Positions 8,837-17,378 are shown, counted from the first letter of the stretch. The stretch: 36,615 bases of DNA from Loktanella sp. (GCA_024686085.1 JAIBDT010000025.1:1-36615); one strand, 5' to 3'. Numbers and translations: made by a program. The notes: generated from the letters alone by a model not told the origin.

Positions 8837-9565
8837 ATGAAAAACCTTATCCTAACAACGGCCGTTTTGGCCCTGACGGCTGGCGCTGCATTGGCTGAAA
8901 GCCACGGCGTCGTACGTCTTGGCACAGAAGGCGCCTACCCTCCATATAACTTCCTCAACGACGCAGGCGAAGTTGACGGTTTCGAGCGCGAGCTGGGCGA
9001 CGAACTCTGCGTGCGCGCAGAACTGACGTGCGAATGGGTCACAAACGAGTGGGATAGCATCATCCCGAACCTCGTATCCGGCAACTACGACGCAATCATC
9101 GCGGGCATGTCCGTGACGGACGAGCGTATGGAAGTCATCGCATTCTCCGAGCAGTACACGCTGCCCGATCCGTCGTCCTACCTCGTCATGAACGACGCGA
9201 CTGACCTGACAACAGGCGTGATCGCAGCACAGGCTGGCACAATTCAGGCGGCTTACGTGGCCTCCACAGGTGCGACTTTGCTCGAGTTCGCAACACCTGA
9301 CGAGTCTGTTGCAGCTGTGAAAAACGGCGAAGCAGACGCAGTTCTGGCTGACAAATCCTTCCTCGCACCACTCGCAGAAGCTGACGGCGAGCTGTCTTTG
9401 GTCGCACAAGAAGTGATGATCGGTGGCGGCATCGGCATCGGCCTGCGTCAGTCTGACGAAGACCTGAAAGTTAAGTTCGACGCGGCAATCATGTCCATGA
9501 AAGCTGACGGCACATTGAACGCATTGATCACAAAGTGGCTGCCAGACGCAGGCACTTTTGAATAA
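8837..9565 (+). CDS. Periplasmic family 3 solute-binding protein of the ABC transporter
   Basis: The 242-residue product starts with a clean signal peptide (cleavage after AGAALA). The mature part begins with the family 3 pattern GTEGAYPPYNFLNDAGEVDGFE and contains GMSVTDERMEVIAFSEQY. Relatives bind basic amino acids, opines, glutamine or related amines. A single cysteine pair (ELCVRAELTC) probably forms a disulfide, as in Lys/Arg/Orn-binding proteins. It lies 26 bases after the ATPase, and the AUG has a GGGAG site. Confidence 0.92.
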   Translation: MKNLILTTAVLALTAGAALAESHGVVRLGTEGAYPPYNFLNDAGEVDGFERELGDELCVRAELTCEWVTNEWDSIIPNLVSGNYDAIIAGMSVTDERMEVIAFSEQYTLPDPSSYLVMNDATDLTTGVIAAQAGTIQAAYVASTGATLLEFATPDESVAAVKNGEADAVLADKSFLAPLAEADGELSLVAQEVMIGGGIGIGLRQSDEDLKVKFDAAIMSMKADGTLNALITKWLPDAGTFE

Positions 9566-9571
9566 GTAAAA

Positions 9572-9603
9572 TTTGCGCCCCGGCTTCATCGCTGGGGCGC
9601 AAA
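9572..9603 (+). other. Stable hairpin between binding-protein and permease genes
   Basis: TTTGCGCCCC (9572-9581) pairs perfectly with GGGGCGCAAA (9594-9603). There is no T-run. Hairpins at this point in ABC operons typically protect the binding-protein mRNA or partly attenuate transcription, giving more binding protein than permease; that role here is inferred. Confidence 0.65.
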
Positions 9604-9721
9604 ACCGATCCGATCCATCTTAACCCATCAAACGGGTGTCCCCATTTTTGAATATTGTGCCGACCCTGCCTCGCTAGAAGGTGCCAAATGGCTTTCATGC
9701 TACCTGACAACAGGTAAGCAC

Positions 9722-10528
9722 ATGGGGCTCTATTGGTCGTTCGGAACTGTTCTTCTTTTGCTCGCAATCACGGCCCCCACAGCCTTGGCCTTTGGCTTTG
9801 GCGGTGCATCGGCGGCCCGCAGTCACTTTGCCCCGTTGCGCTGGTTCGGCAAAACCTATATCGCGGTGGTGCGCGGCGTACCCGACATCGCATTCTTCCT
9901 TTTCTTCGTGATCGCACTCGATCAGGGGATCGAATACCTGCGCCACAAAATAAAATGCCCGGATTGGGACATGCCGATCAGACAAGGCAACGACTTTGTG
10001 GTCTGCTCCGAGGCCAAAATGCCGCTCGGCAATGCCGCGCAATGGATCCACGAAAGCTATGGCTTCATGCTCGCCGTGCTGACATTCGCCATCGTTTTTG
10101 GGGCTTTTGCGGCCAATGTGCTGTTCGGGGCGATGCGGGCCGTGCCGAAAGGGCAACTAGAAACCGCCGAAGCCTACGGCATGTCGCGCCGCCAGACATT
10201 CTGGCGCGTGCTGGTGCCGCAAATGTGGGTCTTTGCACTGCCCGGACTGTCCAACCTCTGGATGGTGCTGATCAAAGCGACACCACTTCTCTTCCTTCTG
10301 GGCGTCGAAGACATCGTCTATTGGTCACGCGAACTGGGCGGCACCAAGACGCCAACCTTCACTGCCTACCCGCACGGCGACTGGCGGATCTACTACTTTG
10401 CGTTCCTGCTGGTTTTCTACTTGTGCTTTACCAAAGTGTCGGAAATGGTGCTCGACCGGATCATGGCACGCCTGACCCACGGTCAGGCGACCTCTGCGGG
10501 CGAAGCCCAGCGTAAGGCGGCGGCATAA
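9722..10528 (+). CDS. ABC transporter permease, HisQ/ArtQ type
   Basis: This inner-membrane subunit has about five membrane segments and the EAA-loop that contacts the ATPase (ETAEAYGMSRRQTFWRVLVPQ, about 156-176). From the ATG at 9722 it has 268 residues, with an AGGT site seven bases upstream. However, the same frame is open back to the previous gene's stop. The stretch from 9644 reads like protein (FEYCADPASLEGAKWLSCYL), although it has no ATG, GTG or TTG. The true start may be a rare ATT at 9644. It has a long periplasmic insert (EYLRHKIKCPDWD) unusual for the family. It overlaps the next permease as TAATG. Confidence 0.9.
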   Translation: MGLYWSFGTVLLLLAITAPTALAFGFGGASAARSHFAPLRWFGKTYIAVVRGVPDIAFFLFFVIALDQGIEYLRHKIKCPDWDMPIRQGNDFVVCSEAKMPLGNAAQWIHESYGFMLAVLTFAIVFGAFAANVLFGAMRAVPKGQLETAEAYGMSRRQTFWRVLVPQMWVFALPGLSNLWMVLIKATPLLFLLGVEDIVYWSRELGGTKTPTFTAYPHGDWRIYYFAFLLVFYLCFTKVSEMVLDRIMARLTHGQATSAGEAQRKAAA

Positions 10529-11337
10529 TGGAAGACTGCATCCAGACAATTGTCGACTACGGCCTGCGGTCCCAAGGGATCGGCGAGCGGCTTTTGCCGC
10601 GCTCGGACTTCACGCTTTGCCAACAGTTTACCCTGATCGGCTCAGGTATGATCTGGAACGTCTACTTTGGGGTCGTGGCCCTGATCAGCGGCTTCTTCTT
10701 TGCGACAGCACTGGCAATGGGCAAAGCGGCACGGTCCGCGTGGCTGCGCAAACCGGCCGAATGGTTCATCTTTCTGTTCCGTGGATCGCCCTTGTTCATC
10801 CAGTTCTTCTTTGCCTATTTCCTGTTCTTATCGCTCAAAGGACAGTTCCCTTTCTTCTCGGCGCTGACATCGGCATGGGCGGGGGCGCTGGTCGTTCTGT
10901 TCCTCAATACAGCCGCCTACACCGCCGAAATTTTCTACGGCGCACTCCAGTCGATCCCCAAAGGGGACACAGAGGCAGCAGACGCTTATGGGCTGCAAGG
11001 CTGGTCGCGCTTTCGCCGAGTGATCTGGCCAACAATGTTGCGATTGGCATGGCCTGCCTACACAAATGAGGCGATCTTTTTGTTCCACGCTACAACGCTT
11101 GTTTTCTTCTCGGGATTCCCTGCGACACAGCAACGGGGCGACGCCTTGTATTATGCAAATTATTTTGCGGACAAGACGTTTAACCCCTTTGTGCCCTATC
11201 CAATTCTCGCTATGTATTTCATCATTCTGACGCTAATCGTCATTACGATTTTTGGCGCTATAAACAATCGCTTGAACCGCCATCTGCCACAAGACAGACG
11301 CGCGAAAATCAAGTACCGCCCACAGGTGTTACGATAA
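10528..11337 (+). CDS. ABC transporter permease, HisM/ArtM type
   Basis: The second inner-membrane subunit is 269 residues, with several membrane spans (for example around 40-62 and 75-105). The gate/coupling loop GALQSIPKGDTEAADAYGLQ is at about 147-166, followed by SRFRRVIWP. The FRGSPLFIQFFF segment is typical of polar amino-acid permeases. Its start overlaps the preceding stop by one base, so equal synthesis of both permeases is expected. Confidence 0.92.
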   Translation: MEDCIQTIVDYGLRSQGIGERLLPRSDFTLCQQFTLIGSGMIWNVYFGVVALISGFFFATALAMGKAARSAWLRKPAEWFIFLFRGSPLFIQFFFAYFLFLSLKGQFPFFSALTSAWAGALVVLFLNTAAYTAEIFYGALQSIPKGDTEAADAYGLQGWSRFRRVIWPTMLRLAWPAYTNEAIFLFHATTLVFFSGFPATQQRGDALYYANYFADKTFNPFVPYPILAMYFIILTLIVITIFGAINNRLNRHLPQDRRAKIKYRPQVLR

Positions 11338-11338
11338 A

Positions 11339-12670
11339 ATGAGCTGGCTTGAAGAAAACCCCGAAGTGCGCAACGTCCGTTGCGGCGCTGCCGATTTGAA
11401 TGGACAGGCGCGAGGCAAACGCGTGCCGCGCAAATTCGCAGCAAAGCTGGAAAAGGAAGGCACACGCTTCCCGCTTTCCGTGCTGAACCTCGACATTTGG
11501 GGCGAAGACATCGACGACAGCCCACTGGTGTTTGAAACTGGCGACGCAGACGGCGTGCTTTTGCCAACAGAGCGCGGCTATGTGCCGATGCCTTGGCTTT
11601 CCACGCCATCGGCCATCCTGCCGCTGTGGTCCTTCCACGAAGATGGCACCCCGTTTGAAGGTGACCCACGCCACGCTCTAGCCGCCGTTGTGGCGCGCTA
11701 CAAAGCACTTGGGCTGACACCTGTTGCTGCGACTGAAATGGAATTTTATCTGATCGACGACAGCGGCAAGGAAATCCGGCAACCCAAATCACCGCGCACA
11801 GGCAAACGCCGCGCAGGCGCCGAAATCCTTAGCTTGCGCGCCCTTGATGCCTTCGACCGGTTCTTCAACGACCTCTATGACGCCTGCGAAGAAATGGGCA
11901 TCCCCGCCGAGGCCGCCATTTCCGAGGGCGGCTTGGGCCAATTCGAGGTAAACCTCGAACACGTGCCAGACGCTCTGAAAGCAGCCGACGATGCGTGGCT
12001 GTTCAAAATGTTGGTACGCGGTATTGCGCGCAACCACGGAATGGCCGCGTCTTTCATGGCAAAACCATATGAGGACTACGCGGGCAACGGGCTCCACACT
12101 CATTTCTCGGTGATCGACAAAGACGGCAACAACGTCTTTGCCAACGACACCCACGAAGGGACCGATCTTTTGGCCCACGGGATCGCAGGGTGCTTGGCGG
12201 GGATGAACGATCTCGCGCTGATCTTTGCGCCGCACGGTAACAGCTATGACCGCCTTGTGCCCGGATCACATGCGCCTACAGCAATCTGCTGGGCCTATGA
12301 TAACCGGACAGCATCCGTCCGCGTACCCGGCGGCAGCTTTAAAGCACGACGCATCGAACACCGCGTCGCAGGTGGGGACGTGAACCCCTACCTGTTCCTG
12401 GCTGCCGTGCTAGGCTCCGCGCTAGTAGGCATCGAAGATAAGCTTGTCCCGCCAGCCCCAATCACAGGGTCGGCCTACACACAAGCACTACCGCAACTCC
12501 CAACCACATGGGCAGAAGCGATTGAAGCCTTCGAGAAAAGCGCCCTCGCCCGCAGGATTTTCGACCCGCAATTGGTTGAAAACCTGCTCAGCACAAAGCG
12601 CCAAGAACTCAAATACTTCGCGGAACTCAGCCCTGAAGAGCAACTCGATCTCTATCTCGACACGGTCTAA
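11339..12670 (+). CDS. Glutamine synthetase-family gamma-glutamyl ligase (PuuA-like), copy 1
   Basis: It is expected to use ATP and glutamate to gamma-glutamylate an amine. The 443-residue protein has the beta-grasp N-domain (VRCGAADLNGQARGKRVP). The catalytic domain carries the metal-binding EMEFYLID, GQFEVNLEH and GLHTHFSV, the ATP/phosphate region DNRTASVRVPG and the RRIEHR loop. Length and motifs fit the PuuA/FluG-like GS group, not nitrogen-assimilating GlnA: there is no adenylylation region. Two bases separate it from the permease. The amine substrate is not determined by sequence. Confidence 0.88.
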   Translation: MSWLEENPEVRNVRCGAADLNGQARGKRVPRKFAAKLEKEGTRFPLSVLNLDIWGEDIDDSPLVFETGDADGVLLPTERGYVPMPWLSTPSAILPLWSFHEDGTPFEGDPRHALAAVVARYKALGLTPVAATEMEFYLIDDSGKEIRQPKSPRTGKRRAGAEILSLRALDAFDRFFNDLYDACEEMGIPAEAAISEGGLGQFEVNLEHVPDALKAADDAWLFKMLVRGIARNHGMAASFMAKPYEDYAGNGLHTHFSVIDKDGNNVFANDTHEGTDLLAHGIAGCLAGMNDLALIFAPHGNSYDRLVPGSHAPTAICWAYDNRTASVRVPGGSFKARRIEHRVAGGDVNPYLFLAAVLGSALVGIEDKLVPPAPITGSAYTQALPQLPTTWAEAIEAFEKSALARRIFDPQLVENLLSTKRQELKYFAELSPEEQLDLYLDTV

Positions 12671-12711
12671 GGGCCGCGCTAGGCTGAGGTCATCCAACCT
12701 TATGGTGACTT

Positions 12712-13395
12712 ATGAAAATCGGTATTCTGCAAACTGGCCACGCGCCGGACGAAATCCAAGCAACGCTTGGTGACTACGACACCATGTTCGGACGGCTTTT
12801 GGCCGATAGCGGGCTGACATTCGAAACCTTCAACGTCGTCGACATGGACTTTCCGGCAAGCGTGACAGCCTGCGATGGCTGGCTCGTGACAGGGTCCAAA
12901 CACGGGGCTTACGAGGATCATCCATTCATCCCGCCACTCGAAGACTTCATTCGCGCGTCCTACGATGCCGATGTGCCAATGGTCGGCATCTGCTTTGGGC
13001 ACCAGATCATCGCGCAGGCACTTGGCGGCAAAGTCGAGAAATTCAAAGACGGTTGGGCCGTTGGGCGACAAACCTACGACTGGCAAGGCGAAGAAATCGC
13101 GCTGAACGCTTGGCACCAAGATCAGGTCGTCGTGCGCCCCGAGACCGCGCAAGCCGTGGCCTGCAACGACTTTTGCGAAAACGCGGCGCTGCTCTACGGA
13201 CGCAACGCATTTACGGTCCAAGCGCATCCCGAATTTGGCGATCAGATGATCGACGGACTGGCCACTTTACGCGGCCCCGGCGTGGTGCCTGACCCTCTTC
13301 TTGCAGGCGCCCATGCTAATCTTGGCAAAGCAAATGCGAACCAAAAACTCGCCCTCCAAATCGCAAAATTCTTTCTCGAAAGGCGGATCGCATGA
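12712..13395 (+). CDS. Class I glutamine amidotransferase-like hydrolase
   Basis: The 227-residue protein has a complete class I triad: Cys94 in GICFGHQ, His172 and Glu174 in AHPEF. The N-terminus (MKIGILQTGHAPDE) belongs to the GuaA-like stand-alone amidotransferase group. Lying between two gamma-glutamyl ligases, it plausibly hydrolyses a gamma-glutamyl amide, playing the part PuuD plays in E. coli, although it is not a PuuD-type C26 peptidase by motif. Its last codons overlap the next start (ATGA). Confidence 0.88.
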   Translation: MKIGILQTGHAPDEIQATLGDYDTMFGRLLADSGLTFETFNVVDMDFPASVTACDGWLVTGSKHGAYEDHPFIPPLEDFIRASYDADVPMVGICFGHQIIAQALGGKVEKFKDGWAVGRQTYDWQGEEIALNAWHQDQVVVRPETAQAVACNDFCENAALLYGRNAFTVQAHPEFGDQMIDGLATLRGPGVVPDPLLAGAHANLGKANANQKLALQIAKFFLERRIA

Positions 13396-14744
13396 CGTGG
13401 TCAGATCACATTCCAGAGGCCGCGCGGACATACCTCGAAAACAACCGCTTGGACGAAGTCGAATGCATGATCCCAGACTTTCCAGGGATTGCACGCGGGA
13501 AAGCAGTGCCCGCCGCCAAGTGGGACAAACAATCCCACTTCCACCTACCCAACTCGATCTTTTTCCAAACAATTACAGGGGACTGGGGCGAAGCCGCAGG
13601 GCCAGACGGGTTTCTTGAACCCGATATGATCCTCAAACCCGACCTGTCCACAACCACAGCGGCACCTTGGGCGGCTGATGGCACATTGCAAGTCATCCAC
13701 GACGCCTTTGACCAAAAAGGCAAACCAGTGGGCGCGAGCCCGCGCAACGTCTTGAAACGGGTCTGCGACCTTTACGCCAAAGAAGGCTGGAAACCCGTCG
13801 TTGCCCCAGAGATGGAATTCTATCTCGTGGCACGCAACATCGACCCCGCCAAACCGATTGAACCGATGATCGGACGCACAGGACGGTCTTCAGCGGGACG
13901 TCAGGCCTATTCTCTATCGGCCATCGACGACTACGGCCCCGTCATCGACGACATCTACGAATTCGCCGAAGTGCAAGGGTTCGAGATCGACGGGATCACC
14001 CAAGAAGGCGGCGCGGGTCAGCTAGAGATCAACCTGCGCCACGGCGATCCGGTCAAACTGGCCGATGAAGTGTTCTTTTTCAAACGGTTGATCCGCGAAG
14101 CGGCACTGAAACACGACTGCTTTGCAACCTTCATGGCCAAACCGATCGAAGGCGAACCGGGATCAGCGATGCACGTGCATCATTCTGTGCTGGACGCCAA
14201 AGGGCGCAACATCTTCACAGGGCCACAAGGCGGGGAGACCGACGCGTTTTTCCACTTTATCGGCGGACTACAAGAATACATGCCAAGCGCCATCGCCGTG
14301 ATCGCGCCCTATGTAAACAGCTACCGACGCTACGTGCCTGACAGTGCGGCCCCCGTAAACCTTGAATGGGGACGCGATAACCGGACAACAGGCATCCGCA
14401 TTCCAATCAGTGAACCTAACGCACGGCGGATCGAAAACCGGCTGCCCGGCATGGATTGTAATCCCTACCTGTGCATCGCGGCCTCTCTGGCCTGCGGTTA
14501 CCTCGGCATGAAAAACGAAATCCGGCCTGACAAGCGCTGGCAAGGCGAGGCTTACGATTCCGAGGCCGAAATCGCAGCCTCGCTTTGGGACGCACTCGAC
14601 TTATTCGACGAAGCCAAAGACCTGCATGCAGTTCTGGGCGAAGAATTCGCGCGGGTCTATTCCATCGTCAAACGGACAGAATACACCGAGTTCCTACAGG
14701 TCATCAGCCCATGGGAACGCGAACACCTGCTGTTAAACGTATGA
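13392..14744 (+). CDS. Glutamine synthetase-family gamma-glutamyl ligase (PuuA-like), copy 2
   Basis: At 450 residues, it is of the same superfamily as the ligase at 11339 but clearly diverged. It has EMEFYLVARN, a GQLEINLRHGDP block, the metal-binding AMHVHHSV, WGRDNRTTGIRIP and RRIENRLPG. The start ATG sits within the end of the amidotransferase gene. Its end overlaps the FAD oxidase start (ATGA), so the three genes are translationally coupled. Two non-identical ligases suggest two substrates or a heteromeric enzyme; this is inference. Confidence 0.88.
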   Translation: MTWSDHIPEAARTYLENNRLDEVECMIPDFPGIARGKAVPAAKWDKQSHFHLPNSIFFQTITGDWGEAAGPDGFLEPDMILKPDLSTTTAAPWAADGTLQVIHDAFDQKGKPVGASPRNVLKRVCDLYAKEGWKPVVAPEMEFYLVARNIDPAKPIEPMIGRTGRSSAGRQAYSLSAIDDYGPVIDDIYEFAEVQGFEIDGITQEGGAGQLEINLRHGDPVKLADEVFFFKRLIREAALKHDCFATFMAKPIEGEPGSAMHVHHSVLDAKGRNIFTGPQGGETDAFFHFIGGLQEYMPSAIAVIAPYVNSYRRYVPDSAAPVNLEWGRDNRTTGIRIPISEPNARRIENRLPGMDCNPYLCIAASLACGYLGMKNEIRPDKRWQGEAYDSEAEIAASLWDALDLFDEAKDLHAVLGEEFARVYSIVKRTEYTEFLQVISPWEREHLLLNV

Positions 14745-16045
14745 ACCCGCTGTATCGCAACGACCGCGCAGGGCAATTCCCCAAAAGCTGGTATGCCGCC
14801 AGCACCCCCCTGCCCGATGAACGCTTGCCGCTCTACGGGCATGTGACAGCAGACGTTTGCGTGATCGGGGCTGGGTTCACGGGGCTATCCGCCGCCCTGC
14901 ATCTGGCACAAAAAGGGCTATCTGTTGTGGTTCTGGACGCGCATCGCGCAGGCTTTGGCGCGTCAGGGCGTAATGGCGGTCAGGTCGGGTCAGGCTATAA
15001 TAAATCCCAAGAATGGCTGGCAAAACACCTCGGCGACGGGGCCGCGCGCGCGCTGTGGGACATGGCCGAAGAGGCCAAATCAGACCTGCGCGCCAACGCG
15101 GCGACCTTTGCACCCGACGCCAACTATACATCGGGGGTCGCACACGGCGGCTATGCTGCGCGTGATGTGGCGGACGAGCATCGCGAGGCCGCCTATCTGG
15201 ACCGGACCTACGGCTATGACCAGATCGAAACACTCGACAAATCGCAACTCGGCGACATCGTCAGAACCCCGCTCTACCAAGGCGGAACCCTCGATCACGG
15301 CGCAGGGCACCTGCACCCACTGCGCTACGCTTTCGGGCTGGCCCGCGCCGCCGAGGCCGCAGGCGTGCAAATCTACGAACGCTCCGCGGTCCACCATATC
15401 GCCAAAGGGCCACGCAACGAGGTACGCACCGACAAAGGGCGCGTTGACGCAGAATTCGTCGTCGTCGCAGGCAACGGCTACCTGCCTGGGATCGAGCGGA
15501 AAATCGCAGCCAAGGTCATGCCAATCAACAGCTTCATCGGGGCAACGGCCCCCTTGGGCGACAAAGCGGCCGAGGTCTTGACCCGCAACATCGCCGTGGC
15601 CGACAACAAATTCGTGGTGAACTACTACCGGATGTCCGAAGACAACCGCTTTCTCTTTGGCGGGCGGGAAAGCTATTCCATCGGCTTTCCCAAAGACATC
15701 CAGACAGCACTGCACCAGCGTATGACCACCCTGTTCCCCCAACTGGCAGACGTGGGCTTTGACTACGTTTGGGGGGGAACGCTGGGGATCACCGCATCTC
15801 GGCTACCTGCGATCCAGCGGATCGCGCCCAATATCGTCTCTGCGGCAGGGTTCTCGGGGCATGGGGTTGCGCTGTCAGGCTTTGCAGGCAAGGTCATGGC
15901 AGAGGCCATCGCAGGGCAAGCAGGACGTTTTGACGTGCTTGCCAGCCTACCAACGCCCAGCTTTCCAGGTGGAGGCATCCTGCGCGCACCTCTTTTGACC
16001 TTAGCGATGACGTGGTTTGCGATGCGCGACCGGATCGGAATCTAG
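14741..16045 (+). CDS. FAD-dependent amine oxidoreductase (PuuB/DadA type)
   Basis: The 434-residue product has a dinucleotide-binding Rossmann fold near the N-terminus (VIGAGFTGLSAALHLAQKG, from about residue 30) and the RNGGQVGSGYN segment. The C-terminal GFSGHGVALSGFAGKVMAEAI region is typical of gamma-glutamylputrescine oxidase and glycine/D-amino-acid oxidases. In context it would oxidise a gamma-glutamyl amine to the aldehyde with loss of ammonia. The start at 14741 overlaps the ligase stop; a frame extension to 14585 lies inside the ligase gene and is not used. No aldehyde dehydrogenase (PuuC) is adjacent. Confidence 0.9.
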   Translation: MNPLYRNDRAGQFPKSWYAASTPLPDERLPLYGHVTADVCVIGAGFTGLSAALHLAQKGLSVVVLDAHRAGFGASGRNGGQVGSGYNKSQEWLAKHLGDGAARALWDMAEEAKSDLRANAATFAPDANYTSGVAHGGYAARDVADEHREAAYLDRTYGYDQIETLDKSQLGDIVRTPLYQGGTLDHGAGHLHPLRYAFGLARAAEAAGVQIYERSAVHHIAKGPRNEVRTDKGRVDAEFVVVAGNGYLPGIERKIAAKVMPINSFIGATAPLGDKAAEVLTRNIAVADNKFVVNYYRMSEDNRFLFGGRESYSIGFPKDIQTALHQRMTTLFPQLADVGFDYVWGGTLGITASRLPAIQRIAPNIVSAAGFSGHGVALSGFAGKVMAEAIAGQAGRFDVLASLPTPSFPGGGILRAPLLTLAMTWFAMRDRIGI

Positions 16046-16059
16046 GCCGCGCAAGCCGG

Positions 16060-16605
16060 TTACTTGCCCATACGGGACAGCTTTTCCTGCATCGCGGCCA
16101 GTTGCTCTTTGATGACATCAAGATCATCTGACCCAGCCTTGTCGTCCTTTGCAGGGGGGGTGCCGCCGATCAACCCGCCGGTCATCGCTTTGAAAAACGC
16201 CTGTTGCTGCGCTTGCATTGCCTCGAACCCGGGCATACTGCCCATCGGGCTCGCCTTGGTCATCTTTTCCATCGCTTTGGATTGACCATCGCGCAGCAAC
16301 TCAAAGCTCGCCGATAGGAATTGCGGCACCACTGACGAGGCCTGCGTGGTGTAACTGCGGACAAGATCCGTCAGCAGATCCACACCCAGTACACTTTCGC
16401 CACGGCTTTCGTGCTCGGCAATAATTTGCAGTAAATACTGACGGGTCAGATCATCGCCAGACTTCAGATCAACGATCTGGACTTCCCGGCCTTCGCGGAT
16501 GAACAGCGCAATATCCTCAAGCGTCACATAATCACTTGTCTCCGTGTTATATAACCTGCGGCTCGCGTAGCGTTTGATCAATAGTGGTTTAGTAGTGTCG
16601 GCCAC
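16060..16605 (-). CDS. phaR: Polyhydroxyalkanoate synthesis repressor PhaR
   Basis: A DNA-binding regulator that also binds PHA granules; it represses phasin and synthesis genes until polymer is present. The 181-residue protein has the PHB_acc_N DNA-binding domain (KPLLIKRYASRRLYNTETSD at about 6-25) followed by the accumulation-regulator domain and a short C-terminal coiled segment. I chose GTG at 16605 because GGGAGGGACC lies at ideal spacing and family members start just before KPLLIKRYASRRLYN. An ATG 9 codons upstream is less likely. The leader contains TGC-rich motifs, suggesting autoregulation. Confidence 0.95.
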   Translation of the reverse strand: MADTTKPLLIKRYASRRLYNTETSDYVTLEDIALFIREGREVQIVDLKSGDDLTRQYLLQIIAEHESRGESVLGVDLLTDLVRSYTTQASSVVPQFLSASFELLRDGQSKAMEKMTKASPMGSMPGFEAMQAQQQAFFKAMTGGLIGGTPPAKDDKAGSDDLDVIKEQLAAMQEKLSRMGK

Positions 16606-16626
16606 GACGGTCCCTCCCAAGACATG

Positions 16627-16652
16627 TTGCATTGCAGAAAGCCTATGCTGCA
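16627..16652 (-). promoter_or_regulatory. Candidate PhaR operator in the phaR leader
   Basis: TTGCATTGCAG (16627-16637) and TGCTGCA (16646-16652) lie 22 to 47 bases upstream of the phaR start. They match the TGC-rich sequences that PhaR proteins of Paracoccus and Rhodobacter recognise, and fit autorepression. Confidence 0.5.
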
Positions 16653-16686
16653 CCAACCCAAAAAGAAAGGCAATTACGCTGCACAT

Positions 16687-16719
16687 GAAAAAAGCGGCCT
16701 GCGTAAAACGCAGACCGCT
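16687..16719 (-). terminator. Intrinsic terminator of phaP
   Basis: Read on the minus strand, a 12-bp stem with one mismatch (16691-16702 with 16708-16719, loop TTTTA) is followed by six T. It lies 50 bases after the phasin stop and separates phaP from phaR. Confidence 0.85.
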
Positions 16720-16769
16720 TATATGGACCGGCCTCAGGGAGGAGAGAAAAGCCGGTATCCGTTCGTCGC

Positions 16770-17216
16770 TTACTTTGCAGCAGCGGCCTTTTTAACAGCA
16801 GCAGTTGCTTCTGTTTGTACTTTTTTCGCAGCAGTTGTCATGTCCTCGGACATGTCTTTGCCAGCAGCCAAAACCAATTCCATAGTCTGTGTCTGCACTT
16901 TTTTCGCGATTTCAGCGAAAGCAGCCATGTGCTCGGACGCAGCTTCTGCAGAAGCAGTCGCAAAGTCGGACATGGACTTTGCATAGTCAGCTGGCTCAGC
17001 TTTAGCTGTGGAAACAGCAGCGAACTTGCCCAGTATGTCCTGTGTCCACTTTGCAGACAGCTCGGAAGATTTGTTCGCAGCTTCCAAAGCAACGGATGAC
17101 ATTTTTTCTGCCAAAGTTGTTTGGGACTTGAAAGCTTCTTCCATTGCTTTTGTGTCGACTGGGAATGCGCCCATCATGTCTTTGAATACGGCTGTGAAAT
17201 CTGTTGTCTTAGTCAT
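16770..17216 (-). CDS. phaP: Phasin (PHA granule surface protein)
   Basis: Phasins coat PHA granules and control their number and size. The 148-residue product is almost wholly helical and Ala/Lys/Glu-rich. It has a phasin_2-type core (FKSQTTLAEKMSSVALEAANKSSEL, then a KVQTQTMELVLAAGKD segment) and an Ala/Lys tail (AAVKKAAAAK), with no Cys. The ATG at 17216 has AAGGAT upstream; an in-frame extension to 17336 runs through the promoter and is rejected. It is expected to be the most strongly expressed gene of the cluster, in line with the near-consensus promoter and dedicated terminator. Confidence 0.93.
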   Translation of the reverse strand: MTKTTDFTAVFKDMMGAFPVDTKAMEEAFKSQTTLAEKMSSVALEAANKSSELSAKWTQDILGKFAAVSTAKAEPADYAKSMSDFATASAEAASEHMAAFAEIAKKVQTQTMELVLAAGKDMSEDMTTAAKKVQTEATAAVKKAAAAK

Positions 17217-17285
17217 GGTATCTATCCTTAGGTTCAGTGCGGGGGGAGGTATCAGGGAGGCCCGCGTTGTTCTTGTTCTGAAACT

Positions 17286-17314
17286 TAGATACATGCTGCA
17301 GTGCGGCATTTCAA
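17286..17314 (-). promoter_or_regulatory. phaP promoter with PhaR-type site in the spacer
   Basis: On the minus strand TTGAAA (17309-17314) and TATCTA (17286-17291) are separated by exactly 17 bases. That spacer contains TGCCGCACTGCAGCA, a TGC-rich PhaR-type motif. Bound repressor would block the polymerase directly. The start of transcription would fall near 17279, about 60 bases ahead of the ATG. Confidence 0.7.
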
Positions 17315-17323
17315 GTATTTTAT

Positions 17324-17354
17324 GCACTTGCAGCATAAAAAATGCTGCAAGTGC
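17324..17354. promoter_or_regulatory. 13-bp perfect palindrome upstream of phaP, candidate PhaR operator
   Basis: GCACTTGCAGCAT (17324-17336) and ATGCTGCAAGTGC (17342-17354) are exact inverted repeats around AAAAA. Each arm contains the TGCAGCA core. The element sits 9 bases upstream of the phaP -35 box and 24 bases after the phaC stop. It could also fold as a phaC transcript hairpin, but no T-run follows on that strand. Confidence 0.65.
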
Positions 17355-17378
17355 GAATACCCCTTAAGTTGTCGATAG

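Noticed and set aside
8852..9589. 245-codon minus-strand frame opposite the binding protein
   Set aside because: Antisense shadow, unusually rich in Cys and His, as expected for reversed codons.
17324..17354. phaC transcription terminator
   Set aside because: The hairpin is perfect but no T-run follows on the minus strand; the TGCAGCA cores and position by the phaP promoter favour an operator.
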